NCBI RefSeq assembly: GCF_049852125.1
Contig: NZ_CP187532.1
Coordinates: 1-64,000 of the forward strand
Origin: Senimuribacter sp049852125
GTDB taxonomy: Bacteria > Bacillota > Clostridia > Peptostreptococcales > Anaerovoracaceae
Direction of reading: 5' to 3'
DNA: 64,000 nucleotides
The notes under the pieces were generated by a model. It worked only from the letters and a program-made list of their open reading frames with translations. It searched no databases and was not told where the DNA came from. Shown piece after piece: positions 18,593 through 27,967 of the stretch (the stretch's first letter is position 1; each line of letters starts with the position of its first letter). A program made the position numbers and the translations under genes.

Positions 18593-19174
18593 TTATATAT
18601 ATCTGTTTGCCAGCTTGCCCAGGCTTCCGTCCTGCGTAGCTTGTCCAATCGCGTTAAACTTCCATTCGCCGTTATGCCTGTATACTTCTCCGAAGATCAT
18701 CGCGGTCATACCGTCATAGTTTTCCGATAAATCATATCTGCACAGCTCCTGATTGTTTCTGCCGTCTACCAAACGTATGAAAGCGTTTCTGATCATACCG
18801 AAATGCTGTCTCCGTTTTTCAGCCTGATAAATATTTACGACCAATACAATTCTGTCGTATTCTGCAGGTACGCCGCCGAGGGATACCAGAATCTGTTCAT
18901 CGTCGCCATCGCCGGCGCCAGTCAGATTGTCACCCATGTGAACCACCGCGCCGGTTTTATGACGCAGGTTTCCGAAGTAAACCACATCGCTGTTATCCGT
19001 AAGCCGTCCGCCCTTTAGCAGAATTGCAGAAGCATCGCAGTCAATGTCCGCGCCTCTGGAAAAGAAGCCTCTTTTCTGCACCTCATCCCAACCCAGACCG
19101 ATCATAACCTGATCCAGGCCCGCGTTTTCTTTAGTCAGACTGACCTTTTGTCCTTTTTGTAAACTAATTGCCAT
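18593..19174 (-). CDS. terD: TerD-family calcium-binding stress protein (copy 1, divergent)
   Basis: A 193-residue TerD-domain protein. The N-terminal LQKGQKVSLTK signature and the acidic Ca2+-binding loop GDNLTGAGDGDDE (81-93) are intact. Its C-terminus differs from the other two copies (it ends ATQDGSLGKLANRYI, without the Gly-rich NYGVEV tail). ATG at 19174 follows GGAGG. It is the last of three tandem terD genes, so the set arose by duplication and this copy has diverged most. Confidence 0.94.
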   Translation of the reverse strand: MAISLQKGQKVSLTKENAGLDQVMIGLGWDEVQKRGFFSRGADIDCDASAILLKGGRLTDNSDVVYFGNLRHKTGAVVHMGDNLTGAGDGDDEQILVSLGGVPAEYDRIVLVVNIYQAEKRRQHFGMIRNAFIRLVDGRNNQELCRYDLSENYDGMTAMIFGEVYRHNGEWKFNAIGQATQDGSLGKLANRYI

Positions 19175-19190
19175 AATGCATTACCTCCCG

Positions 19191-19772
19191 TTACTCGACT
19201 TCCACGCCGTAGTTCGCGCACAGCGCCGCCAGTCCGCCCTGATAGCCGCTGCCGATGGCGTTAAACTTCCACTCACCGTTGTGTCTGTACAGCTCGCCGA
19301 ACACAACAGCAGTTTCGATAGAGAAATCTTCACCCAGATCATAGCGCAGCAATTCCTCGCCGTTGGCTTCATTATAGATGCGAACGAACGCATTGTTGAC
19401 CTGTCCAAAGTTCTGACCTCTCACCTCTGCATCATAAATCGTCACAGTGAAAGCAATCCTGATGATTCCTGCCGGAATCATGGATAGATTCAAACGAATC
19501 TGTTCATCGTCGCCTTCTCCCTCGCCAGTCAGATTATCGCCCATATGCTGAACGCCTCCGCTGGGATGCTGCAGGTTTCCAAAGAAAACGAAGTCCTCCT
19601 GTCGGGTTACTCTCCCGTTTTCCCCTAATAGAAACGCTGCTGAATCCAGGTCAAAAGCGCTTCCCGTATCATATTGGTTAATATCCCAGCCTACGCCTAC
19701 GACTACCTGATTCAATCCCGGATTACCTTTGGTAAGGCTTACCTTTTGTCCTTTTTGTAAACTTACCGGCAT
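19191..19772 (-). CDS. terD: TerD-family calcium-binding stress protein (copy 2)
   Basis: A 193-residue TerD protein with LQKGQKVSLTKG at the start, the Ca2+ loop GDNLTGEGEGDDE (78-90) and a conserved end (GLAALCANYGVEVE). Spacing of 10-20 bp to both flanking terD genes indicates one transcript. TerD proteins are cytoplasmic or peripheral stress proteins implicated in tellurite, phage and oxidative stress phenotypes. Confidence 0.95.
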   Translation of the reverse strand: MPVSLQKGQKVSLTKGNPGLNQVVVGVGWDINQYDTGSAFDLDSAAFLLGENGRVTRQEDFVFFGNLQHPSGGVQHMGDNLTGEGEGDDEQIRLNLSMIPAGIIRIAFTVTIYDAEVRGQNFGQVNNAFVRIYNEANGEELLRYDLGEDFSIETAVVFGELYRHNGEWKFNAIGSGYQGGLAALCANYGVEVE

Positions 19773-19782
19773 AATGCCCTCC

Positions 19783-20364
19783 TTACATAACCTCTACGCC
19801 GTAGTTGCCGCAAAGAGCAGCCAGTCCGCCCTGGAATCCACTACCGATCGCGTTAAACTTCCATTCGCCATTATGCTTATACAGTTCTCCAACAACGACC
19901 GCGGTTTCAATGGAGAAATCCTCTCCCAAATCAAAGTGAATCAGTTCCTGACCTGTGCTCTCATCAACAATACGAATGTAAGCATTGCTGACCTGTCCAA
20001 AGTTCTGTCTTCTTACATCAGCATCATAAATTGTAACGGTAAATGCAATCTTAGAGATGTTGGACGGCACTTTGCTCAGATCTACCAGAATCTGTTCATC
20101 ATCTCCGTCGCCTTCGCCAGTCAGATTGTCACCCATATGAACGACAGCTTCGCTGACATGCTTCAGATTGCCGTAAAATACGAAATCGTCAGATGTGTTT
20201 ACTCTTCCGCTTTCACCAAGTAAAAATGCTGCCGCGTCCAAGTCGAAATCCGCTCCGCCATCATACTGATTTACGTCCCATCCCAGACCAACCATGATAT
20301 TCTTCAGTCCTGGATTTCCTTTAGTTAAGTCTACCTTCTGTCCTTTTTGTAAATTGATTGGCAT
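19783..20364 (-). CDS. terD: TerD-family calcium-binding stress protein (copy 3)
   Basis: A 193-residue TerD protein closest to copy 2, with GDNLTGEGDGDDE at 78-90 and a matching Gly-rich tail ending NYGVEVM. It is the first terD after telA, with a GGAG-type ribosome site. It is probably the parent of copy 2. Confidence 0.95.
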   Translation of the reverse strand: MPINLQKGQKVDLTKGNPGLKNIMVGLGWDVNQYDGGADFDLDAAAFLLGESGRVNTSDDFVFYGNLKHVSEAVVHMGDNLTGEGDGDDEQILVDLSKVPSNISKIAFTVTIYDADVRRQNFGQVSNAYIRIVDESTGQELIHFDLGEDFSIETAVVVGELYKHNGEWKFNAIGSGFQGGLAALCGNYGVEVM

Positions 20365-20399
20365 AATTTCATCTCCTTTACTTCCTATACCTGTTTTCT

Positions 20400-21545
20400 T
20401 TACTTTTGTCCATTAAATTTATTCTCAAAATCCTGCTTGATCGCTTCGAGACGTCTTTGATCATCAATCCGCTTCTTTGCAGCATTTTCCTGAATCTGTC
20501 TTGTTTCCTCAATTCCCCTGCAGATGGTCTGCCAGGTCTTTTCAAGGGTCTCAATCTTTACAGAGCTGCCGGACGCCAGCTGTGTAGTCATCTTAGACTG
20601 ATTTACTGTATTTTGTGCGTTCTTCAGCAGCATCTCATTGGTTTTTTCATCCAGCGCCGCCATTGCGTCAGCCTGAATTTTTTGCCGCTTCAACAATAAC
20701 GCCTGTGATAAGGCCTGTTTAAATACTGGCAGGGTAATGATAAACGCTGAGTTAATCTTACGAACCAGGTTCATATTGGAAAATTCCATGGTCTTAATCA
20801 TCGGGATAGACTGCATGGCCACATTTTCTGCAATACGCAAATCCTGGGTTCTCTGTTCCAGCATCATCTTCGCCTGTTCCAAGCTGGTCAGTTCAAACTG
20901 AATCGAATTATCGCCTGAATTTTGATAGTCCAGCTGCCGCTGACTGATATACGCGTCCAATTCGCCGATTCCCTGCTCTCCTGCCAGAATATATTTCTCT
21001 AACTCGTGGAAATATTCCACATTAGCTTGAAACATCTCCTCCAGACTGCGGTTGGACTGTTTAATCTCTGCTTCATACTGCTTCAGCTGCACATAGATCT
21101 TATCCACCTCGTCGCCTAAGGTATGGTATTTAGCCAAGATCTTTTCCAGCTGTTTCTTTAAATTGCCGAACAGCTTTCCGAAAAGACCGGGATCGTCCTT
21201 GATTTCGTTGATATCGAACTGCTCCATGATCTTCGCCAATGTCTTCAGCAACTGGCTGGATTCATCGATTTTGCTCATATTCATACTGTTCAGCACTACG
21301 TCAGAGGCTTTGGATATATTCTCTGCAACCTCAGAGCCGAAGGAAACAATTGTCTCCAGATCATTCACGCAAATGGTGCTCACAATATTATCTACTTCCT
21401 GAGAATGAACCAGACGCTGCGTCAGCTGCTGCTTCTCCTCATCAATGTTGAACGGAACGATTTCCATACCAGCGTCGCCTTGTTCAGCTGTCTGCGGTGC
21501 AAAAGCTGTCTGCTGACCTGCAGGAGTGTCAAATTTCAATGGCAT
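20400..21545 (-). CDS. telA: TelA toxic-anion-resistance family protein
   Basis: A 381-residue, mostly helical soluble protein of the TelA/KlaA family, with long coiled-coil segments (about 60-330), the family's AE(N)ISKASD-like start and a Lys-rich end. TelA is a regular partner of TerD operons; its mechanism is not established. It lies 7 nt after the YceG-family gene and 35 nt before terD copy 3. Confidence 0.93.
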   Translation of the reverse strand: MPLKFDTPAGQQTAFAPQTAEQGDAGMEIVPFNIDEEKQQLTQRLVHSQEVDNIVSTICVNDLETIVSFGSEVAENISKASDVVLNSMNMSKIDESSQLLKTLAKIMEQFDINEIKDDPGLFGKLFGNLKKQLEKILAKYHTLGDEVDKIYVQLKQYEAEIKQSNRSLEEMFQANVEYFHELEKYILAGEQGIGELDAYISQRQLDYQNSGDNSIQFELTSLEQAKMMLEQRTQDLRIAENVAMQSIPMIKTMEFSNMNLVRKINSAFIITLPVFKQALSQALLLKRQKIQADAMAALDEKTNEMLLKNAQNTVNQSKMTTQLASGSSVKIETLEKTWQTICRGIEETRQIQENAAKKRIDDQRRLEAIKQDFENKFNGQK

Positions 21546-21552
21546 ATTCCTC

Positions 21553-23817
21553 TCACCTTCCTTTAAATATTCTATCCATCAGGCCCCTGTGCGGCGCGCT
21601 GTCGGAAACTGATTCCAAATGCGGAATCTGCATATCATATATATACTCGCCGATCTGATGTTCCACCAGCAACGGCTGCGTATAATACTGCTCTACGATT
21701 CTATATCCCGTCGGTACGAATAAGACGATATCAAATCCGATATAATGCAGCAAAGCGAACAAAATTGCATCCTCCAGACTGCACTGCTCCTCACCGGTAC
21801 AGATACAAAGGAGTTTCGGCATCTTCTTTGTGAAATCTATTTTCTGTATCAGACGGGTAATCTCTTTACTCAGATTCAATGCTACCGTAATAATCTTGAA
21901 TTCCATCCCTCTGGAAAACGTTCCCGCGATGAGCCCGCTGTCAATAAGCTCCTGGGTCTTGTCCAGAATATGCTCTTGGGTCTCCTGTCGAAATATCCCA
22001 TATTTATAGCTATGATGGTCTTTCATTTTGCTTCGCAGCAGCTTTCTATTCTTCAAAAACTGAGGCGCGTACTGTCCATCAACAATAGAGTTCGGTAAAA
22101 TATGTGGCAGCCTGTCTATAACGATGGTATCCTCTGCTTTTAATTTCTTTACATCCTGCCAGTAAGCCGCCTGATTCCCGTCCTTGACCCCCGAAACCTT
22201 AGCGGCGATTACCGGTACGACAACCCGGTCCTCTAAGGTCTCGAAATTAGGGCGGAAACGAACCTCCTGGTCCCACAGAATACTGATCTCCTCGTACATG
22301 GTCTGCAGCGTAATGGCTTCCGCCTTTTCATACTGCTTATTTCTATAGATACCAGAATCCTGATACATCATTTCCGTCAAATCCTGCTCTGCATGGTAGG
22401 CCACTGTCCCATAACTGATGTCTCCTGCATGAACAGGAAACTTTTCCAAAGCCAGCGACTGCTGTTCCTTCCTCTCAAAAAGAATGGGGTCTTCCAGTAC
22501 GCAGCTTTTCGTTAGATCTGGATTCAGCAGTATTACATCCAGCGGCAGCTTCGCGAGAAATCTCAGAAAAATTGCTTCCATCTGATTTCGGCATACGCCG
22601 AAAAAGACATAAACGCCCAAGGTATCTTCCCGATAGTTTTTAAACAGTTCCTTTTCATAGCGATTGAACCAACAAATAAGATAAACCGCGCGATTTTTCA
22701 CCCTGTTCAGGTTACCTCCGGAACGCTCTGCTTCTTCTGACAATAAATCTATGAGAGATTTTTTTGCCTGCTGTTCTACCGTTCTGTGACGGCATTTTAC
22801 CAGGGGTATCATATCAGTCAGCAGCCTGTCCAACGTATCGTAATTCAGTCTGTTAACCTTCGCGATTTCATCAGGCGTAGGAACCGGCAGTTCTTCTGCT
22901 ACATAGACGGTTCTTCCGCTTGCCTCAAGATCGGCCTTCCATCGAAACAATTGGCCGCTGTAAGCCGCTTTTTCCTCTGTGCCCGTCAAACGGCAAAACA
23001 TGTTATAAATGAAGCTCGGATTCTCCCCCCGCTGCCCCGGCGCTTTCTGCGCGTCAGCCAGTATATCCCCTGTCAACCAGGTATTAGTGCTGCAAACCTT
23101 TACAGCATTTTCATCAAAGAGACGTCCCAGCCGTTCTTTAGCTTCCGCCTCTTTTGCCAATGATAGCAGCGAGAATCCCTCCGGAAAAGGCGTTCTGTCA
23201 GAAGCCTCCCAGGAAAAAGACGCTTTGCTCTCAGGATCCGCTTGCCGGTACGGTCCGTCTCCATCCGGTTGAACCAGAAGAATATCACAGCCTGCATCGG
23301 CAACAATTCCCAGCATCCTTAATTCATAGTTTGTAATTGCTCCCTGATAGATAACCTTCGGAAGATGATTCATTCCCAACTGACTGATAATGCGGGCAAA
23401 TTTATAATAAAGCCAACACATAAACTTGATATATGCGTTTTTCAGGATATTTTCGTTTTTCCCTTCTGCCGCCATCTTCTGCATCGTATTGTAAATGCTC
23501 GATGCAACCCGTTCTCTCTGCCGCTCATCCATTGCCGGCATCCATTTTGACAGGGAGCGGCGCAAAAACTCCTGATTCATCGCGAAGCTCCGTCCCATCA
23601 TCTCATCATAATAAGACAGCTGATGTTCATCAGGATTAGGGATCTTACCTGTAATAACAATTCCTGTGCGTCTGGCTTCTGTAAGATAACGAAGCAGAAA
23701 CCCTTTCACCTCCGGCGTATAATCATTGATACGGCAAAAATACACTCCCGTTTCCCTGCGGCCGGAAAGCTCGGTAAAATAGTCATTCAGTTGTTCTGGC
23801 TTCAGTCTCTTATACAT
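21553..23817 (-). CDS. YceG-family protein (Ter biosynthetic-module component)
   Basis: A 754-residue protein of the Bacillus YceG family. It appears to contain two related halves: both have a hydrophobic beta-alpha segment ending in GCDILLV (first half, ~residue 180) or LDVILLNPD (second half, ~430), like a duplicated nucleotide-binding-type fold. It lies directly upstream of telA, as in Bacillus yce operons. ATG 23817 is preceded by a weak GGTGA site 17 nt after the rhomboid stop. Function is not known; the family is described as part of a Ter-linked biosynthetic module. Confidence 0.88.
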   Translation of the reverse strand: MYKRLKPEQLNDYFTELSGRRETGVYFCRINDYTPEVKGFLLRYLTEARRTGIVITGKIPNPDEHQLSYYDEMMGRSFAMNQEFLRRSLSKWMPAMDERQRERVASSIYNTMQKMAAEGKNENILKNAYIKFMCWLYYKFARIISQLGMNHLPKVIYQGAITNYELRMLGIVADAGCDILLVQPDGDGPYRQADPESKASFSWEASDRTPFPEGFSLLSLAKEAEAKERLGRLFDENAVKVCSTNTWLTGDILADAQKAPGQRGENPSFIYNMFCRLTGTEEKAAYSGQLFRWKADLEASGRTVYVAEELPVPTPDEIAKVNRLNYDTLDRLLTDMIPLVKCRHRTVEQQAKKSLIDLLSEEAERSGGNLNRVKNRAVYLICWFNRYEKELFKNYREDTLGVYVFFGVCRNQMEAIFLRFLAKLPLDVILLNPDLTKSCVLEDPILFERKEQQSLALEKFPVHAGDISYGTVAYHAEQDLTEMMYQDSGIYRNKQYEKAEAITLQTMYEEISILWDQEVRFRPNFETLEDRVVVPVIAAKVSGVKDGNQAAYWQDVKKLKAEDTIVIDRLPHILPNSIVDGQYAPQFLKNRKLLRSKMKDHHSYKYGIFRQETQEHILDKTQELIDSGLIAGTFSRGMEFKIITVALNLSKEITRLIQKIDFTKKMPKLLCICTGEEQCSLEDAILFALLHYIGFDIVLFVPTGYRIVEQYYTQPLLVEHQIGEYIYDMQIPHLESVSDSAPHRGLMDRIFKGR

Positions 23818-23834
23818 AGGTCGTCACCGATCAT

Positions 23835-24425
23835 TTATATATAATAATTCGTCTTATTTCTATTCAGCGCATATCCGCAGCTGCCGCCGACAATTCCACC
23901 GACAATATGGGTCAGATTGGATACGTTATCTTCTACAAAGATTCCCTGGTATACCTGACCGCCGATATAGATAATGGAGATCAAGATAAAAGTAAGCGGA
24001 ATTTCCCCCTTTTTCATATCAGTCATAGAGGAAAGGATAATAAAGGCAAATACAACGCCGCTGGCGCCCAAAAGCCCTGTATGCGGAAAATTTAAAATCT
24101 GAAGAACACCTGTAATCACTGCTGTCAACAAAATAATAAAGGAAAGATTCCACTTGCCATACTTTTCCTCCAGCAGCGGACCAATTAAAAGAATCATAAT
24201 AATATTGCCGCTAAAGTGTCCCCATCCTGCATGGCCAAAGACATGTCCTACCATCCTGACATAGGTTAATGGGTTCAGCGGCGAAGATCTATACACACTA
24301 AACAGCAGGCGATTCGTCATCCCTGCGGTAATTGTATCTAATAGCAACGCGATCGCGCAGATACTGACAAAGGTCAAAATCACCGGCGAGTTAAAGCTGA
24401 TCTTTGCTCTCCCAATTCGATTCAT
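23835..24425 (-). CDS. Rhomboid-family intramembrane serine protease
   Basis: A 196-residue six-helix rhomboid. Catalytic Ser122 lies in GASG (120-123) with His173 in a later helix, and HFSGN supplies Asn74 near the oxyanion hole, so the dyad is complete. Start ATG 24425 follows AGAGGG. A longer frame to 24494 is excluded because the predicted promoter (-10 at 24462-24467) starts transcription inside it. It is the first gene of the leftward Ter operon, an uncommon Ter partner, perhaps for membrane-protein processing under stress. Confidence 0.88.
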   Translation of the reverse strand: MNRIGRAKISFNSPVILTFVSICAIALLLDTITAGMTNRLLFSVYRSSPLNPLTYVRMVGHVFGHAGWGHFSGNIIMILLIGPLLEEKYGKWNLSFIILLTAVITGVLQILNFPHTGLLGASGVVFAFIILSSMTDMKKGEIPLTFILISIIYIGGQVYQGIFVEDNVSNLTHIVGGIVGGSCGYALNRNKTNYYI

Positions 24426-24461
24426 ACATTCCCTCTTTCGATTGTTTTGATACTTAGCTTT

Positions 24462-24490
24462 ATTGTACCACTTTGTTATCGAAAAATCAA
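24462..24490 (-). promoter_or_regulatory. Promoter of leftward Ter operon
   Basis: TTGATT (24485-24490), 17 bp, TACAAT (24462-24467). It is placed back-to-back with the rightward promoter, whose -35 begins 36 bp away, so one regulator could control both halves of the Ter module. Confidence 0.7.
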
Positions 24491-24525
24491 TCATTGGAAA
24501 TGGATCTCGGGACAGCTGGTTTTAA

Positions 24526-24554
24526 TTTACAAAGTCTCTTATGAATGGTATACT
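24526..24554 (+). promoter_or_regulatory. Promoter of rightward Ter operon
   Basis: TTTACA (24526-24531), 17 bp, TATACT (24549-24554), one mismatch in each hexamer. The predicted start is near 24561, upstream of the aldolase/lyase gene. Confidence 0.75.
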
Positions 24555-24631
24555 CATAGTATTGTATTTTCCCGGAAAGAGGATTACGATTGCTGCGGCA
24601 AACGGGTAAGCGCGGCAAGCAGGAGGTATAT

Positions 24632-25666
24632 GTGAATAGAGAATTGGAACAGATCTTATATGATGAAGAACGGATGAAACCTTATCGAGTCGGCGCATTG
24701 ATGTACTGTCCGGCAAATAATAAAGATGTGGCAGCGAAAATAATAGAGGGGAGCTTTCAGCGCCCGTACTCCTTATCGCTCTGTTTGGAAGACGCCATAA
24801 GCGACAGCGCTGTAGCAGCGGCGGAAACAGCTTTGGTGCAGACAATTTTCCACCTGCAAAAACAACAGAAAGAAACACATTTCTATATGCCAAATTTATT
24901 TATACGCGTCAGAGAACCGGAGCAAATCAGACGCTTAAGCTGTTTGCTGCAAAATGCGCAGGGCGTGATAGACGGATTTGTGCTGCCGAAATTTTCAACA
25001 GATAACGGAAAAGCCTATCTGGATGCAGTAAAACAAGCCAGCGATCGTGCGGGACGGCGGCTATACGTCATGCCGACCTTGGAAAGCGGAGATATTGTCA
25101 ATCTCCGATCCCGTATTGACACCCTTTACACGATCAAAGAATTTCTGGACGCGGCCAAAGCTTACGTCCTCAACGTGCGCGTAGGAGGAAACGATTTCTG
25201 TAAGAGTTTTGGCGTTCGCCGAAACTTCGATGAAACGATTTACGATATCGGCGTAGTTGCCAATTTGCTGTATGACATACTTGGATGCTTTTCAGCGGAT
25301 TACGTGGTTTCCGGACCGGTATGGGAATACTTCGGAAGTCCGGGAGGACAGTGGAAAACCGGATTAGAGCGCGAGCTGCGCCTGGATAAGCTCAACGGAT
25401 TTGTTGGAAAAACGGTGATACATCCCAATCAAATACAGGTGGTAAATCAGGCGCTGAAGGTGGATCGAGACGATCTGGATGATGCTCTCAGCATTATGGC
25501 ATTAGCAGAGAATGACAGAGTTTATGTGGAAAAATCCGTATCGGGGCAGAGAATGAACGAATATAAGACACATTTCATTTGGGCAGAAAAAGTGATACGG
25601 TTAGCAAAAATATACGGAGTGAATGAAAAATGGAGCAGGAGAGAGGAAAGGATTATACCGCTGTAG
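24632..25666 (+). CDS. HpcH/HpaI aldolase / citrate lyase beta-like protein of Ter module
   Basis: A 344-residue TIM-barrel protein of the CitE-like type. SLCLEDAI provides the acidic metal/substrate residues, VLPKF the barrel strand, and the loop GGNDFCKSFG the family's metal-proximal site; KTVIHPNQI near the end is the CitE signature. GTG at 24632 has a perfect AGGAGG 5 nt upstream; TTG 24590 is a poorer option. In Ter loci this lyase accompanies two phosphoribosyltransferases. Carbon-carbon bond chemistry on a small acid is expected, substrate unknown. Confidence 0.87.
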   Translation: MNRELEQILYDEERMKPYRVGALMYCPANNKDVAAKIIEGSFQRPYSLSLCLEDAISDSAVAAAETALVQTIFHLQKQQKETHFYMPNLFIRVREPEQIRRLSCLLQNAQGVIDGFVLPKFSTDNGKAYLDAVKQASDRAGRRLYVMPTLESGDIVNLRSRIDTLYTIKEFLDAAKAYVLNVRVGGNDFCKSFGVRRNFDETIYDIGVVANLLYDILGCFSADYVVSGPVWEYFGSPGGQWKTGLERELRLDKLNGFVGKTVIHPNQIQVVNQALKVDRDDLDDALSIMALAENDRVYVEKSVSGQRMNEYKTHFIWAEKVIRLAKIYGVNEKWSRREERIIPL

Positions 25667-26832
25667 ATTTAATTGCCGTGGCAAAACGGGATAATAATAA
25701 AAAGAGGCCTTATCTTTTAGTAAATCCTTTGCAGGGTAAGCATGTGCCGGTCTCGCCGTCAGTCTCTCTCTCTTTGTTTGACACATTGGCCAACAAAGTA
25801 AATAAAGAATTAAACATAGATGGAGGGGTTCTTTTTATCGGCTTTGCTGAAACTGCAACAGCAATTGGCGCGGCAGTCGCCTGCAATTTTACGAAAAAAA
25901 ACAAAGTATATGTGATGCAGACCACAAGGGAGGCAGACGCCGCAGAGAACTTTCTGTACTTTAGTGAAACGCATAGCCATGCCACAGAGCAGAGGCTGGC
26001 GGCTGATGGTCTTCAGGAGGTTCTGGAAAAGGTTGATACAATTATCTTCGTAGAAGACGAAGTCACCACGGGAAACACGATCTGCCGCCTTATAAACACA
26101 ATGAAGGCAGCCTATCGTTTAGATACGAAAAAATGGGCGGTAGCATCCTTGCTCAATGGTATGACAACAGAACGTGAGAAGGAATTTGGAGAAAAGGTCG
26201 GACAACTGTGTTATCTGGTGAAATCAGATAACCAGCGGTATGCTGACAAGCTACACCTCTTTGCGGGAAATGGAAAAACACATCAGTTCGGGGAGCTTGA
26301 TGGAACACATTTTTCGATACAGGATAACGAAACGATAGACGTAACTACCATGTCGGGCGGACAGAATCTATGTCGCGTCAAAAGTTCAGAAAAATATCAG
26401 GAGGCAGCGCGCAGCTTCGCAAAGGATGTCTGCCATTTAGCAGCGCCGCGGCTTGGAGAGTCAATTTTAGTTTTGGGCACGGAGGAATTCATGTATCCGG
26501 CTTTACTTGCAGCTACCGAAATGGAACAGCAGGTGGGCGCTGTCGGCAGCGTATGCTTCCATGCCACAACGCGCAGTCCCATTTTGCCGTCGACAGAATC
26601 GGAATATCCCCTCCACGAAAGATGGCAGCTTCGAAGCCTATATGATGCAGAAAGAATCACCTATATTTATAATTTAAAGGCATACGACCGGGTTTTTATT
26701 ATAACAGACGCAACCATAAAAACGCCCGCCTATTGGCCGGGTCTACACGATTTGAAGACAGCGTTGAAGCAGTCGGGAAACCATTGTATTCACCTGATCT
26801 GCCGGCAAGATGAGGATAAGAAGAAATTTTAG
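25630..26832 (+). CDS. Phosphoribosyltransferase with TRSP-type C-terminal domain
   Basis: A 400-residue protein. A type I phosphoribosyltransferase domain has the PRPP loop VEDEVTTGNT at 141-150, with an upstream GFAETATAIG turn. The second half (from ~240) carries T-M-S-G-G and a late T-R-S-P (in HATTRSPILPS), the motif that names the TRSP domain. It overlaps the lyase gene by 37 nt and precedes the StiP-like gene by 15 nt. Together these resemble the Ter module predicted to build a nucleoside-like metabolite from PRPP. Confidence 0.85.
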   Translation: MEQERGKDYTAVDLIAVAKRDNNKKRPYLLVNPLQGKHVPVSPSVSLSLFDTLANKVNKELNIDGGVLFIGFAETATAIGAAVACNFTKKNKVYVMQTTREADAAENFLYFSETHSHATEQRLAADGLQEVLEKVDTIIFVEDEVTTGNTICRLINTMKAAYRLDTKKWAVASLLNGMTTEREKEFGEKVGQLCYLVKSDNQRYADKLHLFAGNGKTHQFGELDGTHFSIQDNETIDVTTMSGGQNLCRVKSSEKYQEAARSFAKDVCHLAAPRLGESILVLGTEEFMYPALLAATEMEQQVGAVGSVCFHATTRSPILPSTESEYPLHERWQLRSLYDAERITYIYNLKAYDRVFIITDATIKTPAYWPGLHDLKTALKQSGNHCIHLICRQDEDKKKF

Positions 26833-26847
26833 GGAGAAAATCTTTTG

Positions 26848-27915
26848 ATGAGAAGTTCTTATAAAAAAGAAGATGTAACAATCCTGTTAAAGGATATTAC
26901 CGGGCTTGTCCAGCCGCAGCCTACCGAAGAAAGAGAAAAGGCAATACAAACGGGACGTCACTACAGCGAAATGCTTCCCATAGAATACGCGCCGTCAAAG
27001 CAGTATATGGAGGCCTATGAGGCGGCTCTGAAGTCCTTTGGACAGAAAACAGCAGACGCTGTGGCGGTTGCCGCGAAAAAAATTTTGGCGGAAAAAGGCT
27101 CTAATGTTGCGCTGGTATCTTTGGCCAGAGCCGGAATACCGGTAGGCATTTTACTGAAACGCTATATGGCAGCCTTTCTTGGAACAGATCCACATCATTA
27201 TGCGGTTTCTATTATCAGAGATCGCGGAATAGATACCAACGCCATGACGTATATCCTGAAACGGCACAAGCCGGAGAATCTGCAGTTCGTTGACGGCTGG
27301 ATTGGAAAAGGCGCTATTCTTCGCGAGCTCGAAAAGGATCTGACCGAATTTCCAGGGGTCTCCCCGGAGCTTGCCGTCCTTGCCGATCCCGCCCATATGA
27401 CCAGCCTTTGCGGTACCCATGAGGATATTCTCATTCCAAGCTCCTGTCTCAACAGCACAGTATCAGGTTTAATCAGCAGAACCTTTCTTCGCAGCGATAT
27501 CATCGGCCCTGAGGACTTTCACGGCGCGGTGTATTACGGAGAATTGGCGGAAAAGGATTTGTCCTCAGCATTTCTTGAAGCGATCACGTCAAACTTCCGC
27601 CGTCAAAGTGTATCCGGCGATACGCCATCAAAGCGTCAAGGTAAGCGGCATTTAACAGGCCTGGAAGAATCGAGGGAAATAGCGGACACCTTTAATATCA
27701 GCGATATCAACCTGGTAAAGCCGGGTATTGGCGAAGCTACGCGCGTATTGCTGCGACGCGTGCCCTGGAAAATTCTCATCAGAAAAGGAGCTTTGGGTGA
27801 TGCAAGTGTCAGACATCTACAGCAGCTAGCAGCGGAAAAGGCAGTCGACATAGAGGAATATCCCCTGCAGAATTATATAGCCTGTGGCATTATTCGAAAA
27901 CTGAAGGATGTTTAA
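26848..27915 (+). CDS. StiP/PRTase-like protein with PELOTA-type C-terminus
   Basis: A 355-residue protein. The N-terminal part (about 30-270) resembles the phosphoribosyltransferase-fold StiP family, with ARAGIPVG near 95-101 and IRDRGID near 124-130. The last ~80 residues resemble a PELOTA/L7Ae-type RNA-binding domain. Homologues are often labelled cysteine protease StiP, a name not supported by anything visible here. ATG 26848 or TTG 26845 are both possible; GGGAG lies upstream. Third gene of the rightward Ter operon. Confidence 0.83.
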   Translation: MRSSYKKEDVTILLKDITGLVQPQPTEEREKAIQTGRHYSEMLPIEYAPSKQYMEAYEAALKSFGQKTADAVAVAAKKILAEKGSNVALVSLARAGIPVGILLKRYMAAFLGTDPHHYAVSIIRDRGIDTNAMTYILKRHKPENLQFVDGWIGKGAILRELEKDLTEFPGVSPELAVLADPAHMTSLCGTHEDILIPSSCLNSTVSGLISRTFLRSDIIGPEDFHGAVYYGELAEKDLSSAFLEAITSNFRRQSVSGDTPSKRQGKRHLTGLEESREIADTFNISDINLVKPGIGEATRVLLRRVPWKILIRKGALGDASVRHLQQLAAEKAVDIEEYPLQNYIACGIIRKLKDV

Positions 27916-27967
27916 CCTTTATGCATTATAATAAGTTTGAAAAACTCAGAAAGGAGAAGTGGACCAT

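Noticed and set aside
18593..23817. Label as a tellurite resistance operon
   Set aside because: TerD/TelA homology is real, but the gene set is a general Ter stress/biosynthetic module and nothing shows tellurite as the substrate.
26848..27915. Cysteine protease annotation for the StiP-like protein
   Set aside because: No protease catalytic motif is visible; sequence fits a phosphoribosyltransferase-like fold with a PELOTA-type tail.
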